Of a DNA stretch of 64,000 bases, positions 1-9,329 are shown piece after piece; position 1 is the first letter of the stretch; each line of letters starts with the position of its first letter. Origin of the DNA: Priestia filamentosa (GTDB lineage: Bacteria > Bacillota > Bacilli > Bacillales > Bacillaceae_H); the NCBI RefSeq assembly GCF_900177535.1, contig NZ_FXAJ01000001.1:682001-746000 (forward strand), given 5' to 3'. The notes under the pieces were generated by a model. That model ran no database searches, was not told the origin of the DNA, and saw only the letters and a program-made list of their open reading frames with translations. The position numbers and the translations under genes are program-made.

Positions 1-306
1 AGCGGAAATGCTGGACAAGCAAACTACGTAGCTGCAAAGGCAGGCGTAATCGGATTAACAAAAACGAGTGCGCAGGAATTAGCAGCTCGAGGAATTACGG
101 TTAACGCTGTTGCACCAGGCTTTATTGCAACAGATATGACAGACGAGCTTTCTGAAGAGGTGAAGAACGGTATTCTATCACAAGTACCACTTGCAAAGTT
201 TGGCGAAGTTGCAGATGTTGCCAAAGTTGTTGCATTCCTAGCATCAGAAGGAAGTAAATATATGACAGGCCAAACGCTCCATGTTGATGGCGGAATGGTA
301 ATGTAA
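1..306 (+). CDS. fabG: 3-oxoacyl-[acyl-carrier-protein] reductase FabG (C-terminal part)
   Basis: NADPH-dependent reduction of beta-ketoacyl-ACP in the cytoplasmic type II fatty-acid elongation cycle. Only the last 101 codons are present; the gene enters in frame from the left edge. The short-chain dehydrogenase catalytic YxxxK is visible as YVAAK at residues 9-13 of the fragment. It is followed by the typical [12 protein letters not shown] segment and the C-terminal [12 protein letters not shown] found in FabG proteins. The acyl carrier gene follows 80 bases later, the usual Bacillus fapR-plsX-fabD-fabG-acpP order. The Rossmann glycine motif and the active-site serine lie outside the window. 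Other SDR enzymes are possible in principle, but the acpP neighbour and the C-terminal sequence make FabG near certain. Confidence 0.95.
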   Translation, partial: SGNAGQANYVAAKAGVIGLTKTSAQELAARGITVNAVAPGFIATDMTDELSEEVKNGILSQVPLAKFGEVADVAKVVAFLASEGSKYMTGQTLHVDGGMVM

Positions 307-386
307 AAGAGCTTTTGAATTTTCTTTCTGAAGTTCTAGTAATTTGTTGAGGAATCCACTATAATGACTTGAGGGGAGGTGATAGT

Positions 387-620
387 ATGTCAGACGTATT
401 AGAGCGCGTAACGAGTATCATCGTTGATCGCCTTGGCGTAAAGGAAGAGGAAGTGAAACTTGAGGCTTCTTTCAAAGAGGACCTTGGCGCTGATTCCCTT
501 GACGTAGTTGAACTAGTTATGGAACTTGAAGATGAGTTCGAATTAGAAATTTCAGATGAAGATGCTGAGAAAATTGCGACAGTTGGTGACGCTGTTACTT
601 ACATACAGAACAAGCAATAA
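387..620 (+). CDS. acpP: Acyl carrier protein
   Basis: A 77-residue acidic helical carrier that holds growing acyl chains on a 4'-phosphopantetheine arm for FabG and the other fatty-acid enzymes. The attachment serine is Ser37 in the [12 protein letters not shown] motif. The length equals the B. subtilis protein. The start is the ATG at 387, preceded by a strong Shine-Dalgarno (AGGGGAGGTGA, 372-382); an in-frame upstream extension to 369 lies over this site and is not credible. A perfect TATAAT at 360-365 could be the -10 of its own promoter, but no convincing -35 lies 16-18 bases upstream. A hairpin follows the stop codon. Confidence 0.97.
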   Translation: MSDVLERVTSIIVDRLGVKEEEVKLEASFKEDLGADSLDVVELVMELEDEFELEISDEDAEKIATVGDAVTYIQNKQ

Positions 621-640
621 GCTGTCCTTACTTTTAGAAG

Positions 641-667
641 AGTCCCGTTTATATAACGGGGCTTTCT
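641..667 (+). terminator. Probable intrinsic terminator after acpP
   Basis: A 9-bp stem (AGTCCCGTT, 641-649, with AACGGGGCT, 655-663, one G-U pair) closes a 5-base loop and is followed by a short, broken T-run (TTTCTCT). The weak tail suggests partial termination between acpP and rnc. Confidence 0.55.
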
Positions 668-725
668 CTACTTTTATCGAACATCTTCTCCATCATACCT
701 TTAAGTTTTTGATTCACTGCGAAAA

Positions 726-755
726 TTTAAAGATGTGAAAGGGCTTCAGTACAAT
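726..755 (+). promoter_or_regulatory. Candidate sigma-A promoter upstream of rnc
   Basis: TTTAAA (726-731) and TACAAT (750-755) are separated by 18 bases and match four and five of six consensus positions. It lies downstream of the acpP hairpin and about 85 bases before rnc, so it could re-initiate transcription of rnc-smc-ftsY. Assigned by eye. Confidence 0.4.
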
Positions 756-840
756 TGGAGACAACTTATTATGACGAAAACCTCCCTTTCTGGAGAAAGA
801 GATGGAAAATTGAAAACGGAAGAAACCATTGGAGGTATTT

Positions 841-1590
841 ATGGCAAGACATCGTTATTACCCTAAAAATCAAAAATTACAAGAAAAAATTAAAAAACAG
901 TTTCAGGAACTTCAAGAGAAAATGGGTATTTTATTTGACAACGAAAAGCTGTTAACACAAGCATTTACTCATTCTTCATATGTAAATGAACATCGCAAAA
1001 AACCGTATGAAGATAATGAACGTTTGGAGTTTTTAGGTGATGCTGTTCTTGAGCTGACAGTATCAAAATTTTTATTTAACAAATATCCAGCAATGAGCGA
1101 AGGGGAACTTACGAAGCTTCGTGCTGCTGTTGTATGTGAACCATCTCTTGTTAAGTTTGCAAACGAGCTTGAGTTTGGCAATTACGTTTTGCTTGGAAAA
1201 GGTGAAGAGATGACAGGCGGACGCCAAAGACCTGCTCTTTTAGCCGACGTGTTTGAAGCATTTATCGGTGCTCTTTATCTTGATCAAGGTCTTGAGGTGG
1301 TCGAAAAATTGCTAGCACAAACTGTGTTTCCTAAAATTGACGATGGTAATTTTACGTATGCAATGGATTTTAAAAGTCAGCTGCAGGAGCTTGTTCAGCG
1401 CGACAGTCAAGGGCTTTTACAATATCAAATTCTTCAAGAAAAAGGCCCAGCACATAACCGTGAGTTTATTTCACGAGTGCTTCTAAACGGATCAGAGCTT
1501 GGTACTGGTATTGGCAGGTCAAAAAAAGAAGCAGAGCAAAAAGCTGCACAAGTAGCTATTACTGCTTTAACACTTTTGAAAGAACAATAA
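841..1590 (+). CDS. rnc: Ribonuclease III
   Basis: Cytoplasmic double-strand-specific endoribonuclease that matures rRNA and the SRP RNA and cuts sense-antisense duplexes. It has 249 residues, the same as the B. subtilis enzyme. The RNase III signature [13 protein letters not shown] lies at about residues 59-71, with the second acidic cluster at Asp136 and Glu139 ([15 protein letters not shown]). A double-stranded RNA-binding domain fills the C-terminus (about 180-249, ending in the [12 protein letters not shown] helix). The ATG at 841 is chosen because TTGGAGG (about 829-835) is correctly spaced before it; the upstream in-frame ATG at 829 overlaps this site. smc follows 42 bases later, as in Bacillus. 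Confidence 0.97.
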   Translation: MARHRYYPKNQKLQEKIKKQFQELQEKMGILFDNEKLLTQAFTHSSYVNEHRKKPYEDNERLEFLGDAVLELTVSKFLFNKYPAMSEGELTKLRAAVVCEPSLVKFANELEFGNYVLLGKGEEMTGGRQRPALLADVFEAFIGALYLDQGLEVVEKLLAQTVFPKIDDGNFTYAMDFKSQLQELVQRDSQGLLQYQILQEKGPAHNREFISRVLLNGSELGTGIGRSKKEAEQKAAQVAITALTLLKEQ

Positions 1591-1632
1591 ATCTATGATA
1601 TACAACTTTAACAAAAGTAAGGAGGAAGTAAG

Positions 1633-4600
1633 ATGTTCCTCAAACGACTAGACGTGGCGGGATTTAAGTCTTTTGCCGACAAAATTTCCGTTGATTTTGT
1701 TCAAGGAATGACAGCTGTAGTCGGACCGAATGGAAGCGGAAAAAGCAATATCACAGATAGCATTAGATGGGTGCTTGGAGAACAATCTGCCCGCTCTTTG
1801 CGCGGTGCAAAGATGGAAGATGTTATTTTTGCTGGCAGTGATACGAGAAAAGCATTAAACGTAGCGGAAGTAACGTTAACGCTTGAGAACAGCGAACAGT
1901 TTCTTCCTATTGATTATCACGAGGTAAGCATTACAAGACGTGTCTTTCGCTCAGGAGAAAGTGAATTCTTTATTAATAATCAGCATTGTCGTTTAAAAGA
2001 CATTATTGATTTATTTATGGACTCCGGTCTAGGGCGGGAATCATTTTCTATCATCGGCCAAGGGCGCGTTGAGGAAGTGCTCAGCTCAAAATCTGATGAA
2101 CGAAGAAAGATTTTTGAGGAAGCAGCAGGTGTTTTAAAGTATAAGCTACGTAAGAAGAAAGCAGAGCTTAAGCTTGTTGAAACGCAGGATAATTTAAACC
2201 GTGTGAGTGACATTTTATATGAGATTGAGTCAGGACTTGAACCTTTAAAAATACAAGCTTCTATGGCGAAAGACTATTTAGAGAAAAAGGCAGAGCTGAA
2301 AAATTACGATATCTCTTTGACTGTTTATGAAATTGAAGAACTTCATAAAAAATGGGAGAAATTAAAGCTTGAACACGATCATCATAAACAACTTTCTAGA
2401 ACGTTAAGTGAGTCTATTACTAAGAAAGAAAGTCATATCGATGAAGCTCAGAAAAATATGAATGTGCTAGAGCAATCCCTAGAAGAGTTGCAAACGGTTT
2501 TATTAAACGTTAGTGAAGAGCTTGAGAAAATTCAAGGGCGGAAGCAAGTGCTGATTGAAAGAAAGAAACATGCTTCGAAAACGCAAGACGAGCTTGAGGA
2601 AAGTACAGAACACCTTGAGGAACAAGTAGCTTTCTTAGCTAAAAGTAAAGAGGAAGCATCAGAACTTCTAAAAACATATGAACAAAATGTTCATAGATTA
2701 AAAAAAGAGCTTTCAGAAAAGCAGGCTCTTTTTGAAAGTTATAGTGAAGATCTGGATGAAAAGCTCGAAAATTTAAAAAGTGACTATTTCGAAAAAGCAC
2801 AGCAAGAAACGGCACTTCGCAATGAACGTCAATTTTTATTGAAACAAATCGAGCAAAATAGTGAAAGACAAAATCGTTTAAAAGAAGCGAACAAAGAGCT
2901 ATTTAGCGAACATCAGAAACTTGAAGGAGAACATAAAAGTCTTGATGGAGAAGTTTCTACTGCGAAAGAGGAATTTGATCAAGCAGTTAATGAAAACCTA
3001 ACATTAAAACGAGATGTTGAAGCTTTAACAGAAAAATATAGAAAAAAAGAATCGCTTCTATATCAAGCATATCAATATGTTGAACAAACAAAGTCAAAGC
3101 GCAGCATGATGGAAGATATGCAAGATGGATATACAGGCTATTTTCAAGGTGTAAAAGAAGTGTTAAAAGCTCGCGAAAGCGCCTTAACAGGAATTGAAGG
3201 GGCTGTGGCAGAGCTTATTACAGTTCCAAAAGAGGTAGAAACAGCGCTTGAAACAGCGCTTGGCGGGGCAATGCAGCATATAGTTGTTTCAGCAGAGGAA
3301 CAAGCAAGAAAAGCGATTGCTTATTTAAAGAAGCGAGGTAGCGGTCGTGCCACATTTTTACCTCTTTCTACGATTAAAGGCAAAAGTATTCCTCATTCTG
3401 CTATTGAAACTATGCAAGGATCTCCTTCTTTCGTTGGAGTAGCCCGTGATCTTATTTCATATGAGCAAAAGTATGAAAACATTGTTTCAAACTTGCTTGG
3501 GACCGTCATTGTGACCAAAGATTTACGAGGAGCTAATGAGCTTGCTCGTCTTGTTTCACATCGCTATCGATTTGTAACATTAGAAGGAGACGTTGTAAAT
3601 CCGGGGGGATCAATGAGCGGGGGAGCTTCTAAGAAAAACAGCTCATCTCTTATAGTGAGAAAGCGTGAGCTAGAAGACCTTGTTGCAAAGCTTGCTGAAA
3701 TGGAAGAAAAAACAGGATTGCTTGAAGCAGAGGTTAAGGAACTTAAAACCTCACTTGCTCAGGCTGAAAAACAGTCCTTTGCACAAGGAGAGAAAGTTCA
3801 AACATTAAAAGAAAAGTACGAAGCTTTAAATGCCAAAATGAGCGAGCTTCTGTTAACTGAAAAAAATACAAAACGACGTCTTGAAATGTACAATAGTGAC
3901 ATGACACCGCTTTTTGAAGAGCAAGAACGCTTTAAGCAACGAGAAGCAGAGTTAAGGGAATCATTACAAGCTTCTCAGGAGGACATGAAGCATCTTGATG
4001 AAGAAATTCAGCTTGTTACAGAGCAGAAAAACTCGGAAAAAAGTTCAAAAGAAACTGTTCAAGGGGAGCTTACAAATCTGAAAATTGCCCTTGCAGAAGC
4101 GAGTGAGCGTCTTGTTTATCAGCGTGAAAAAGTAGAGCGTGCGGAACAGGATTTATACTCTTCTTCTACAGCTCTTTCTAAACAAAAAGATCAGCTTTCA
4201 TTCTTAAAAGAACAGATGAAAGAAGGTTTTACGAGTCAGCATGATTTAGAAGATACGCTCTTAGCTAGAACAAACGATAAAGAAGAAACGGCTAAGCTTA
4301 TTAGCGAACGCCGCAAGCAGCGCACAGAGCTTCAAGAAGAGCTTGAGACGTTCATAGCTGAACAAAAGGAACTTAAGCGTCAGCAAGAACAGATGATGGA
4401 AGCTTTGAAGGATGAAGAAGTGCAGATTAATCGCTTTGATGTTGAGCTTGATCAATATTTAAATATGCTGAGAGAAGAGTATATGCTGAGCTTTGAAGCT
4501 GCGAAACAGCAATATCCTCTTACTCTATCCCCTGAGGAAACGCGCAAAAAAATCAGACTTATTAAACTTGCTTTAGACGAACTTGGTACAGTTAATATAG

Positions 4601-5193
4601 GCGCAATTGAAGAGTATGAGCGAGTATCTGAGCGATATACGTTTTTAAGTGAACAAAAGGAAGACCTTGTTGAAGCAAAAGATACACTTCATCAGCTTAT
4701 TGAAGAGATGGATACGGAAATGAAGAAAAGGTTCAGTGAAACGTTCACAAGTGTGAGAGAGCATTTTAAAGAAGTGTTTACAAAGCTCTTTGGTGGTGGA
4801 CGAGCGGATTTAAAGCTCACTGATCAAGAAGATCTTCTAAATACAGGTATTGATATTGTGGCACAGCCACCAGGTAAGAAGCTGCAGAACCTTGCTCTTC
4901 TTTCGGGTGGAGAGCGTTCGTTAACAGCTATTGCGCTTCTCTTTGCTATTTTAAAAGTACGTCCTGTACCGTTCTGTGTGCTCGATGAAGTAGAAGCAGC
5001 ACTTGATGAAGCAAATGTACAGCGTTTCGCGAAGTTCATCAAGACATTCAGTGAGAAAACACAATTTATTGTTATTACACATCGCAAAGGGACAATGGAA
5101 GAAGCAGACGTTCTTTATGGGGTCACGATGCAGGAATCTGGTGTATCTAAGCTCGTATCTGTCAAACTTGAAGAAGAAAAGCAGTATGTTTAA
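1633..5193 (+). CDS. smc: Chromosome partition protein SMC
   Basis: ATPase of the SMC-ScpA-ScpB condensin that loads at ParB/parS and aligns the chromosome arms. 1186 residues, the same size class as B. subtilis Smc. Walker A is GPNGSGKS at residues 31-38. Two long coiled-coil arms (about 170-510 and 675-1010) flank a glycine-rich hinge (about 515-670, including PGGSMSGGA). The ABC signature LSGGE is at 1090-1094, followed by Walker B CVLDEVEAALDEANV. The ATG at 1633 follows AAGGAGG. It forms the rnc-smc-ftsY group, with ftsY starting 20 bases after its stop. scpA and scpB are not in the window. Confidence 0.98.
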   Translation: MFLKRLDVAGFKSFADKISVDFVQGMTAVVGPNGSGKSNITDSIRWVLGEQSARSLRGAKMEDVIFAGSDTRKALNVAEVTLTLENSEQFLPIDYHEVSITRRVFRSGESEFFINNQHCRLKDIIDLFMDSGLGRESFSIIGQGRVEEVLSSKSDERRKIFEEAAGVLKYKLRKKKAELKLVETQDNLNRVSDILYEIESGLEPLKIQASMAKDYLEKKAELKNYDISLTVYEIEELHKKWEKLKLEHDHHKQLSRTLSESITKKESHIDEAQKNMNVLEQSLEELQTVLLNVSEELEKIQGRKQVLIERKKHASKTQDELEESTEHLEEQVAFLAKSKEEASELLKTYEQNVHRLKKELSEKQALFESYSEDLDEKLENLKSDYFEKAQQETALRNERQFLLKQIEQNSERQNRLKEANKELFSEHQKLEGEHKSLDGEVSTAKEEFDQAVNENLTLKRDVEALTEKYRKKESLLYQAYQYVEQTKSKRSMMEDMQDGYTGYFQGVKEVLKARESALTGIEGAVAELITVPKEVETALETALGGAMQHIVVSAEEQARKAIAYLKKRGSGRATFLPLSTIKGKSIPHSAIETMQGSPSFVGVARDLISYEQKYENIVSNLLGTVIVTKDLRGANELARLVSHRYRFVTLEGDVVNPGGSMSGGASKKNSSSLIVRKRELEDLVAKLAEMEEKTGLLEAEVKELKTSLAQAEKQSFAQGEKVQTLKEKYEALNAKMSELLLTEKNTKRRLEMYNSDMTPLFEEQERFKQREAELRESLQASQEDMKHLDEEIQLVTEQKNSEKSSKETVQGELTNLKIALAEASERLVYQREKVERAEQDLYSSSTALSKQKDQLSFLKEQMKEGFTSQHDLEDTLLARTNDKEETAKLISERRKQRTELQEELETFIAEQKELKRQQEQMMEALKDEEVQINRFDVELDQYLNMLREEYMLSFEAAKQQYPLTLSPEETRKKIRLIKLALDELGTVNIGAIEEYERVSERYTFLSEQKEDLVEAKDTLHQLIEEMDTEMKKRFSETFTSVREHFKEVFTKLFGGGRADLKLTDQEDLLNTGIDIVAQPPGKKLQNLALLSGGERSLTAIALLFAILKVRPVPFCVLDEVEAALDEANVQRFAKFIKTFSEKTQFIVITHRKGTMEEADVLYGVTMQESGVSKLVSVKLEEEKQYV

Positions 5194-5213
5194 GAAAGGT
5201 GTGAAACGTTCAC

Positions 5214-6212
5214 ATGAGTTTTTTTAAGAAACTAAAACAAAAGTTTTCAGGAACTGAAGTAGAGCAAGAAGAAACAAAGAAATATGAAAAAGGGATGGAG
5301 AAAACAAGGAAGTCGTTCACAGGACGTCTTAATGACCTTGTTGCTCGCTATCGTAAAGTTGACGAAGATTTCTTTGAAGAATTAGAAGAAATTCTAATTA
5401 GCGCTGATGTTGGTGTTAGTACTGTAATGGACTTAATTGACGAGTTGAAAATGGAAGTAAAACGCCGTAATATCAAAGATTCAACAGAAATTAAAGACGT
5501 TATTTCAGAGAAACTTGTTGATATTTATTCAGGAGGAGAAGAACAGTTCTCTTCTCTGAATATTCAACAATCAGGCCTAAGCATTATTCTATTTGTTGGA
5601 GTAAACGGCGTTGGAAAAACAACAACAATTGGAAAGCTTGCTCATCAGCTTAAGCAAGAAGGTAAAAAAGTGATGCTTGCAGCAGGGGATACGTTCCGAG
5701 CAGGAGCAATTGAACAGCTTGAAGTATGGGGAGAACGCGTTGGTGTGGATGTTATTAAACAAGCGGCAGGATCAGATCCAGCTGCTGTAATGTATGATGC
5801 AGTTCAGTCAGCTCGTTCACGAGGAGCGGATGTATTGCTTTGTGATACAGCAGGACGCCTTCAAAATAAAGTGAACTTAATGAATGAGCTTGAAAAAGTA
5901 AAGCGCGTCATTTCTCGTGAAGTTCCTGATGCCCCTCATGAAGTATTACTTGTTCTTGATGCAACAACAGGACAAAATGCAATGAGCCAAGCTAAAACGT
6001 TCTCAGCGGCAACAGACGTGTCAGGCATTGTCTTAACAAAGCTTGATGGGACTGCAAAAGGTGGAATTGTTCTGGCGATCCGTAACGAATTGAGTATTCC
6101 AGTTAAATTCGTAGGCCTTGGTGAAAAGGTAGAAGATCTTCAGGAGTTTGATCCAGAGAAATATGTATACGGCCTTTTTGCAGGGCTTATGGAAGAAGAC
6201 GAAGAAGAATAA
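5214..6212 (+). CDS. ftsY: Signal recognition particle receptor FtsY
   Basis: SRP GTPase at the membrane that docks the Ffh-ribosome complex to SecYEG. 332 residues, with a short charged N-terminal region typical of Firmicutes FtsY rather than the long acidic A domain of E. coli. The N helical domain is followed by the G domain: GVNGVGKT at 129-136, then DTAGR and TKLDG. The C-terminal [19 protein letters not shown] is a conserved FtsY closing segment. Start ATG 5214, with GAAAGGTG upstream. A small ylqB-type gene that B. subtilis carries between ftsY and ylxM is not seen here; only a 94-base gap containing a promoter lies between them. Confidence 0.98.
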   Translation: MSFFKKLKQKFSGTEVEQEETKKYEKGMEKTRKSFTGRLNDLVARYRKVDEDFFEELEEILISADVGVSTVMDLIDELKMEVKRRNIKDSTEIKDVISEKLVDIYSGGEEQFSSLNIQQSGLSIILFVGVNGVGKTTTIGKLAHQLKQEGKKVMLAAGDTFRAGAIEQLEVWGERVGVDVIKQAAGSDPAAVMYDAVQSARSRGADVLLCDTAGRLQNKVNLMNELEKVKRVISREVPDAPHEVLLVLDATTGQNAMSQAKTFSAATDVSGIVLTKLDGTAKGGIVLAIRNELSIPVKFVGLGEKVEDLQEFDPEKYVYGLFAGLMEEDEEE

Positions 6213-6233
6213 AAAGACTGTTAAGAAAAAAAC

Positions 6234-6262
6234 TTGACATTTGTTTTTAAAATAAGTACACT
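6234..6262 (+). promoter_or_regulatory. Sigma-A promoter for ylxM-ffh
   Basis: A perfect -35 TTGACA (6234-6239), a 17-base spacer and -10 TACACT (6257-6262). It lies just after ftsY and about 45 bases before ylxM, so the predicted start of transcription gives a short leader. Confidence 0.75.
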
Positions 6263-6306
6263 ATTTGAGTGTAAAGGTTTTTCACTTAACAAGGGCGTGA
6301 TTGGTT

Positions 6307-6633
6307 GTGCTTGAAAAAACAACAAGGATAAACTATCTGTATGATTTTTATCAATCATTATTAACTTCAAAACAGAAAAGTTATATGTCGCTTTATTATT
6401 TAGATGATTATTCGCTTGGAGAAATCGCTGAAGAATATGGCGTGAGTCGACAAGCTGTTTATGATAATATAAAACGTACAGAACAAATGCTTGAGCAGTA
6501 TGAAGAAAAGCTCGGCTTGTTTCAGCGATTTCGTCAAAGAAAGCAGCTTTTACAAGATCTTCAAAAAGCTGTAAAACAGCATGATGAAGAGCAGACGCTT
6601 TCTCTTATTGATTCGCTTGAGAAATTAGATTAG
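6307..6633 (+). CDS. ylxM: Putative DNA-binding/SRP-associated protein YlxM
   Basis: A small all-helical protein (108 residues) with a sigma-70 region-4-like helix-turn-helix: the segment [21 protein letters not shown] at about residues 37-57 is the recognition-helix pattern. YlxM/p13 family proteins are encoded with ffh in Gram-positive bacteria, and the streptococcal member stimulates SRP GTPase activity. Start: GTG 6307 rather than TTG 6301, because AAGGGCGTGA (6291-6300) aligns with the anti-SD complement and gives normal spacing to 6307, and the product then begins [14 protein letters not shown] as homologues do. ffh follows 13 bases later. Direct binding of SRP is family knowledge, not visible here. 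Confidence 0.9.
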   Translation: MLEKTTRINYLYDFYQSLLTSKQKSYMSLYYLDDYSLGEIAEEYGVSRQAVYDNIKRTEQMLEQYEEKLGLFQRFRQRKQLLQDLQKAVKQHDEEQTLSLIDSLEKLD

Positions 6634-6646
6634 GGGGCGGCATAGT

Positions 6647-7987
6647 ATGGCATTTGAAGGATTAGCCGACCGTTTGCAAAGCACAATTCAAAAGATTAAA
6701 GGCAAAGGTAAAGTTTCAGAAGCAGACGTAAAAGCAATGATGCGTGAAGTTCGCCTTGCCTTACTTGAAGCAGACGTTAACTTTAAAGTTGTTAAAGAAT
6801 TCGTCAAAAACGTGAATGAACGCGCTGTTGGGCAAGAGGTTATGAAAAGCTTAACGCCTGGACAGCAAGTTATCAAAGTTGTTAAAGAAGAGTTAACAAA
6901 GCTAATGGGTGGAGAAGAAAGCAAAATTGCTGCTTCAAACCGTCCGCCAACCGTTGTTATGATGGTTGGTCTGCAGGGGGCCGGTAAAACGACCACAACA
7001 GGAAAATTAGCAAATCTTCTTCGCAAAAAATACAATCGTAAACCTCTGCTAGCTGCTGCGGATATTTATCGTCCTGCAGCAATTCAACAGCTTGAAACGT
7101 TAGGAAAACAGCTCAGCATGCCCGTGTTCTCACTTGGTGATCAGGTAAGCCCTGTTGAAATTGCACGTAAGGCCATTGAGCATGCAAAAGAAGAGCATCA
7201 TGACTACGTTTTAATTGATACAGCAGGTCGTCTTCATGTTGATGAGACGTTAATGGACGAGCTTAAAAAAGTAAAAGAAGTGGCACAGCCAGATGAAATT
7301 TTACTTGTTGTAGATGCGATGACAGGCCAAGACGCTGTAAATGTGGCAGAGAGTTTTAACGAACAATTAGGATTAACAGGTGTTGTTCTTACAAAACTTG
7401 ATGGAGATACGCGCGGTGGTGCGGCTCTCTCTATCCGTTCTGTAACGGAAACACCGATTAAATTTGTCGGGATGGGTGAAAAACTAGATGCTTTAGAAAC
7501 TTTCCATCCTGAGCGTATGGCGTCTCGTATTCTTGGAATGGGTGACGTGCTAACGCTTATCGAGAAGGCACAAGTGTCTGTTGACGAGGACAAAGCGCGC
7601 GAACTTGAACAAAAGTTACGTACGCAATCTTTCACATTTGATGATTTTCTAGAACAGCTTGGACAAGTGCGACAGATGGGACCGCTTGATGAAATTCTTG
7701 GAATGCTTCCAGGAGCAAACAAGATGAAAGGCTTGAAAAACGTTCAAGTAGATGATAAGCAAATTGGTCATATTGAAGCGATTATTCGTTCAATGACAAA
7801 GCTTGAAAAAGAACAGCCTGAAGTCATCAATGCAAGCCGTAAAAAGCGTATTGCCAGAGGTAGTGGTAGATCTGTTCAAGAGGTCAATAGACTTCTTAAG
7901 CAGTTTGATGAAATGAAGAAGATGATGAAGCAAATGACAAACATGTCAAAAGGCAAGAAAAAAGGATTTAAACTTCCTTTTATGTAG
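6647..7987 (+). CDS. ffh: Signal recognition particle protein Ffh
   Basis: GTPase subunit of the SRP that binds the 4.5S/scRNA and nascent signal sequences. 446 residues: N domain (1-90), G domain with GLQGAGKT at 108-115, DTAGR and TKLDGD, and a C-terminal M domain. The M domain contains the RNA-binding RIARGSGRSVQEVN motif and a methionine-rich tail (MKKMMKQMTNMSKG). Start ATG 6647 behind AGGGGGCGG. It is co-transcribed with ylxM, its usual partner. Nothing unusual is seen. Confidence 0.98.
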   Translation: MAFEGLADRLQSTIQKIKGKGKVSEADVKAMMREVRLALLEADVNFKVVKEFVKNVNERAVGQEVMKSLTPGQQVIKVVKEELTKLMGGEESKIAASNRPPTVVMMVGLQGAGKTTTTGKLANLLRKKYNRKPLLAAADIYRPAAIQQLETLGKQLSMPVFSLGDQVSPVEIARKAIEHAKEEHHDYVLIDTAGRLHVDETLMDELKKVKEVAQPDEILLVVDAMTGQDAVNVAESFNEQLGLTGVVLTKLDGDTRGGAALSIRSVTETPIKFVGMGEKLDALETFHPERMASRILGMGDVLTLIEKAQVSVDEDKARELEQKLRTQSFTFDDFLEQLGQVRQMGPLDEILGMLPGANKMKGLKNVQVDDKQIGHIEAIIRSMTKLEKEQPEVINASRKKRIARGSGRSVQEVNRLLKQFDEMKKMMKQMTNMSKGKKKGFKLPFM

Positions 7988-8003
7988 TGTTAAGAAAAAA
8001 CAC

Positions 8004-8032
8004 TTTACAAACAAATGCAGGATTGATAATAT
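8004..8032 (+). promoter_or_regulatory. Candidate sigma-A promoter for rpsP
   Basis: TTTACA (8004-8009), a 17-base spacer, then TAATAT (8027-8032) in a very AT-rich stretch, 39 bases before rpsP. The -35 matches five of six positions; the -10 is weaker. Confidence 0.6.
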
Positions 8033-8070
8033 ATTATCCTGTGTGAAACAATTTCGGAGGTGCTTTAATA

Positions 8071-8343
8071 ATGGCAGTAAAAATTCGTTTAAAACGTATG
8101 GGATCTAAAAAGTCTCCATTCTATCGTATCGTAGTAGCTGATTCTCGTTCACCACGTGATGGACGTTTCATCGAAACAGTTGGAACTTACAATCCACTTG
8201 AGCAACCAGCAGCAGTTAAAATCAATGAAGAGCTTGCTCTTAAATGGTTAACAGACGGTGCTAAACCATCTGATACAGTACGTAACCTTTTCTCTAAAGA
8301 AGGTATCATGGAGAAATTCCACAACTCAAAATTAAGCAAGTAA
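8071..8343 (+). CDS. rpsP: 30S ribosomal protein S16
   Basis: Assembly protein of the 30S body, 90 residues. It opens with the conserved [24 protein letters not shown] and continues with SPRDGRFIE and YNPL, all diagnostic of bS16. Strong Shine-Dalgarno CGGAGGTG before ATG 8071. In B. subtilis the next genes are khpA (ylqC), ylqD, rimM, trmD and rplS in one operon. Here a strong terminator follows directly and khpA is absent (see findings), which should leave ylqD-rimM-trmD dependent on read-through or another promoter. Confidence 0.98.
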   Translation: MAVKIRLKRMGSKKSPFYRIVVADSRSPRDGRFIETVGTYNPLEQPAAVKINEELALKWLTDGAKPSDTVRNLFSKEGIMEKFHNSKLSK

Positions 8344-8345
8344 TG

Positions 8346-8378
8346 AAAAAAGGGGAGGGATAACCTCCCCTTTTTTTT
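8346..8378 (+). terminator. Intrinsic terminator after rpsP
   Basis: A run of A, then GGGGAGG (8352-8358), a 5-base loop, CCTCCCC (8364-8370) and eight T (8371-8378). The A-tract can extend the stem into the U-tract. It occupies the place where khpA sits in B. subtilis. Confidence 0.92.
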
Positions 8379-8417
8379 ACTTCTTTTATATAATAAAGAT
8401 AAGAGGAGGGAGTGCGG

Positions 8418-8804
8418 GTGAAAGTTGTCCAAAAAGTGATTGTGAAACAAGTATTAACTGAACAAAGCAAGGAAAAGTTAAGGAATAAGTTTATTCTTGA
8501 ACAAAAAGGGCTGCAAAATGAAATTGAGCAGTTGCGCTTTCAGTTGAAAAAGATTGAAAATATGAAAAAGCCATCAGCGGCATCGCTTGAAAAACAATTC
8601 GAAAAGGAACAAAAAACCCGTTTAGAAAAACTCCGCATTATCGATTTTCAGCTAGAACAGCTTAACTTGCTCCCCATTGGTAGTGAGCTTGAAGAAACAA
8701 AGCTAGATGCTATTGTGGAAGTAAAAGAAGGCGACAGCTGGGAAGAATTCAAAAGTTTACAAACGATTCTTGTTAAAGATGGAATTGTGATTGAAATTCG
8801 ATAG
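8418..8804 (+). CDS. ylqD: YlqD family protein of unknown function
   Basis: A conserved Bacillaceae protein, 128 residues, with no assigned biochemical role. The central part (about 15-75) is a charged coiled coil rich in Lys, Glu and Gln. A beta-rich tail follows (KLDAIVEVKEGDSWEEF, then TILVKDGIVIEIR). The start is GTG 8418: AGGAGGG ends at 8410, giving a 7-base spacing, whereas the in-frame GTG at 8412 would be almost on top of it. A perfect TATAAT occurs at 8389-8394, but the -35 position falls in the rpsP terminator and is poor. rimM begins 12 bases after the stop, so a ribosome-related role is an inference from context only. Confidence 0.88.
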   Translation: MKVVQKVIVKQVLTEQSKEKLRNKFILEQKGLQNEIEQLRFQLKKIENMKKPSAASLEKQFEKEQKTRLEKLRIIDFQLEQLNLLPIGSELEETKLDAIVEVKEGDSWEEFKSLQTILVKDGIVIEIR

Positions 8805-8816
8805 AGGTGAAAAGCA

Positions 8817-9329
8817 ATGGAAAAGTGGTTGAACGTAGGGAAAATTGTGAACACGCACGGAGTTCGCGGTGAAGTCCGCGTTATCTCTCGCACAGATTTT
8901 CCAGAAGAACGTTATAAGGTTGGAAATGAGTTATACATATTCAAGGGCAACGAAGAAATCAAAGTTGTTGTAGCAAGTCACCGTCAGCATAAAAATTTTG
9001 ATCTTCTTACATTTGAAGAGTATCATAATATCAATCAAGTGGAGGCGTTCAAAAACTGTCTCCTTAAGGTACCATCTTCAGACCTTGTTGAATTAGAAGA
9101 AGGTGAATATTACTTTCACGAAATTGTAGGTTGTGAAGTATACACAGAGGAAGGAAATCTTGTTGGCACAATCAAAGAAATTTTAGCAACAGGAGCGAAC
9201 GATGTTTGGGTCGTAAAAGCATCTGGAAGAAAAGACGTCCTTATCCCGTATATTGAAGATGTTGTAGCAGACATTAACGTCGAAGAGAAAAGAGTAATCA
9301 TCAACGAAATGGAAGGGTTATTAGACTAA
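8817..9329 (+). CDS. rimM: 16S rRNA processing/30S maturation protein RimM
   Basis: Assists assembly of the 30S head around S19. 170 residues: the N-terminal RimM domain opens with [18 protein letters not shown], and the C-terminal PRC-barrel domain contains [12 protein letters not shown] and closes with [10 protein letters not shown]. Start ATG 8817 with GAGGTGA upstream. The stop overlaps the trmD start by one base (TAATG), so the two are translationally coupled. Confidence 0.97.
   Translation: MEKWLNVGKIVNTHGVRGEVRVISRTDFPEERYKVGNELYIFKGNEEIKVVVASHRQHKNFDLLTFEEYHNINQVEAFKNCLLKVPSSDLVELEEGEYYFHEIVGCEVYTEEGNLVGTIKEILATGANDVWVVKASGRKDVLIPYIEDVVADINVEEKRVIINEMEGLLD

Noticed and set aside
755-955. 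ORF of 66 codons overlapping the start of rnc
   Set aside because: It lies in another frame over the rnc ribosome-binding site and N-terminus, has no ribosome-binding site of its own and no recognisable protein features.
7234-7722. 162-codon minus-strand ORF
   Set aside because: Antisense shadow of ffh, which is certain from its GTPase motifs.
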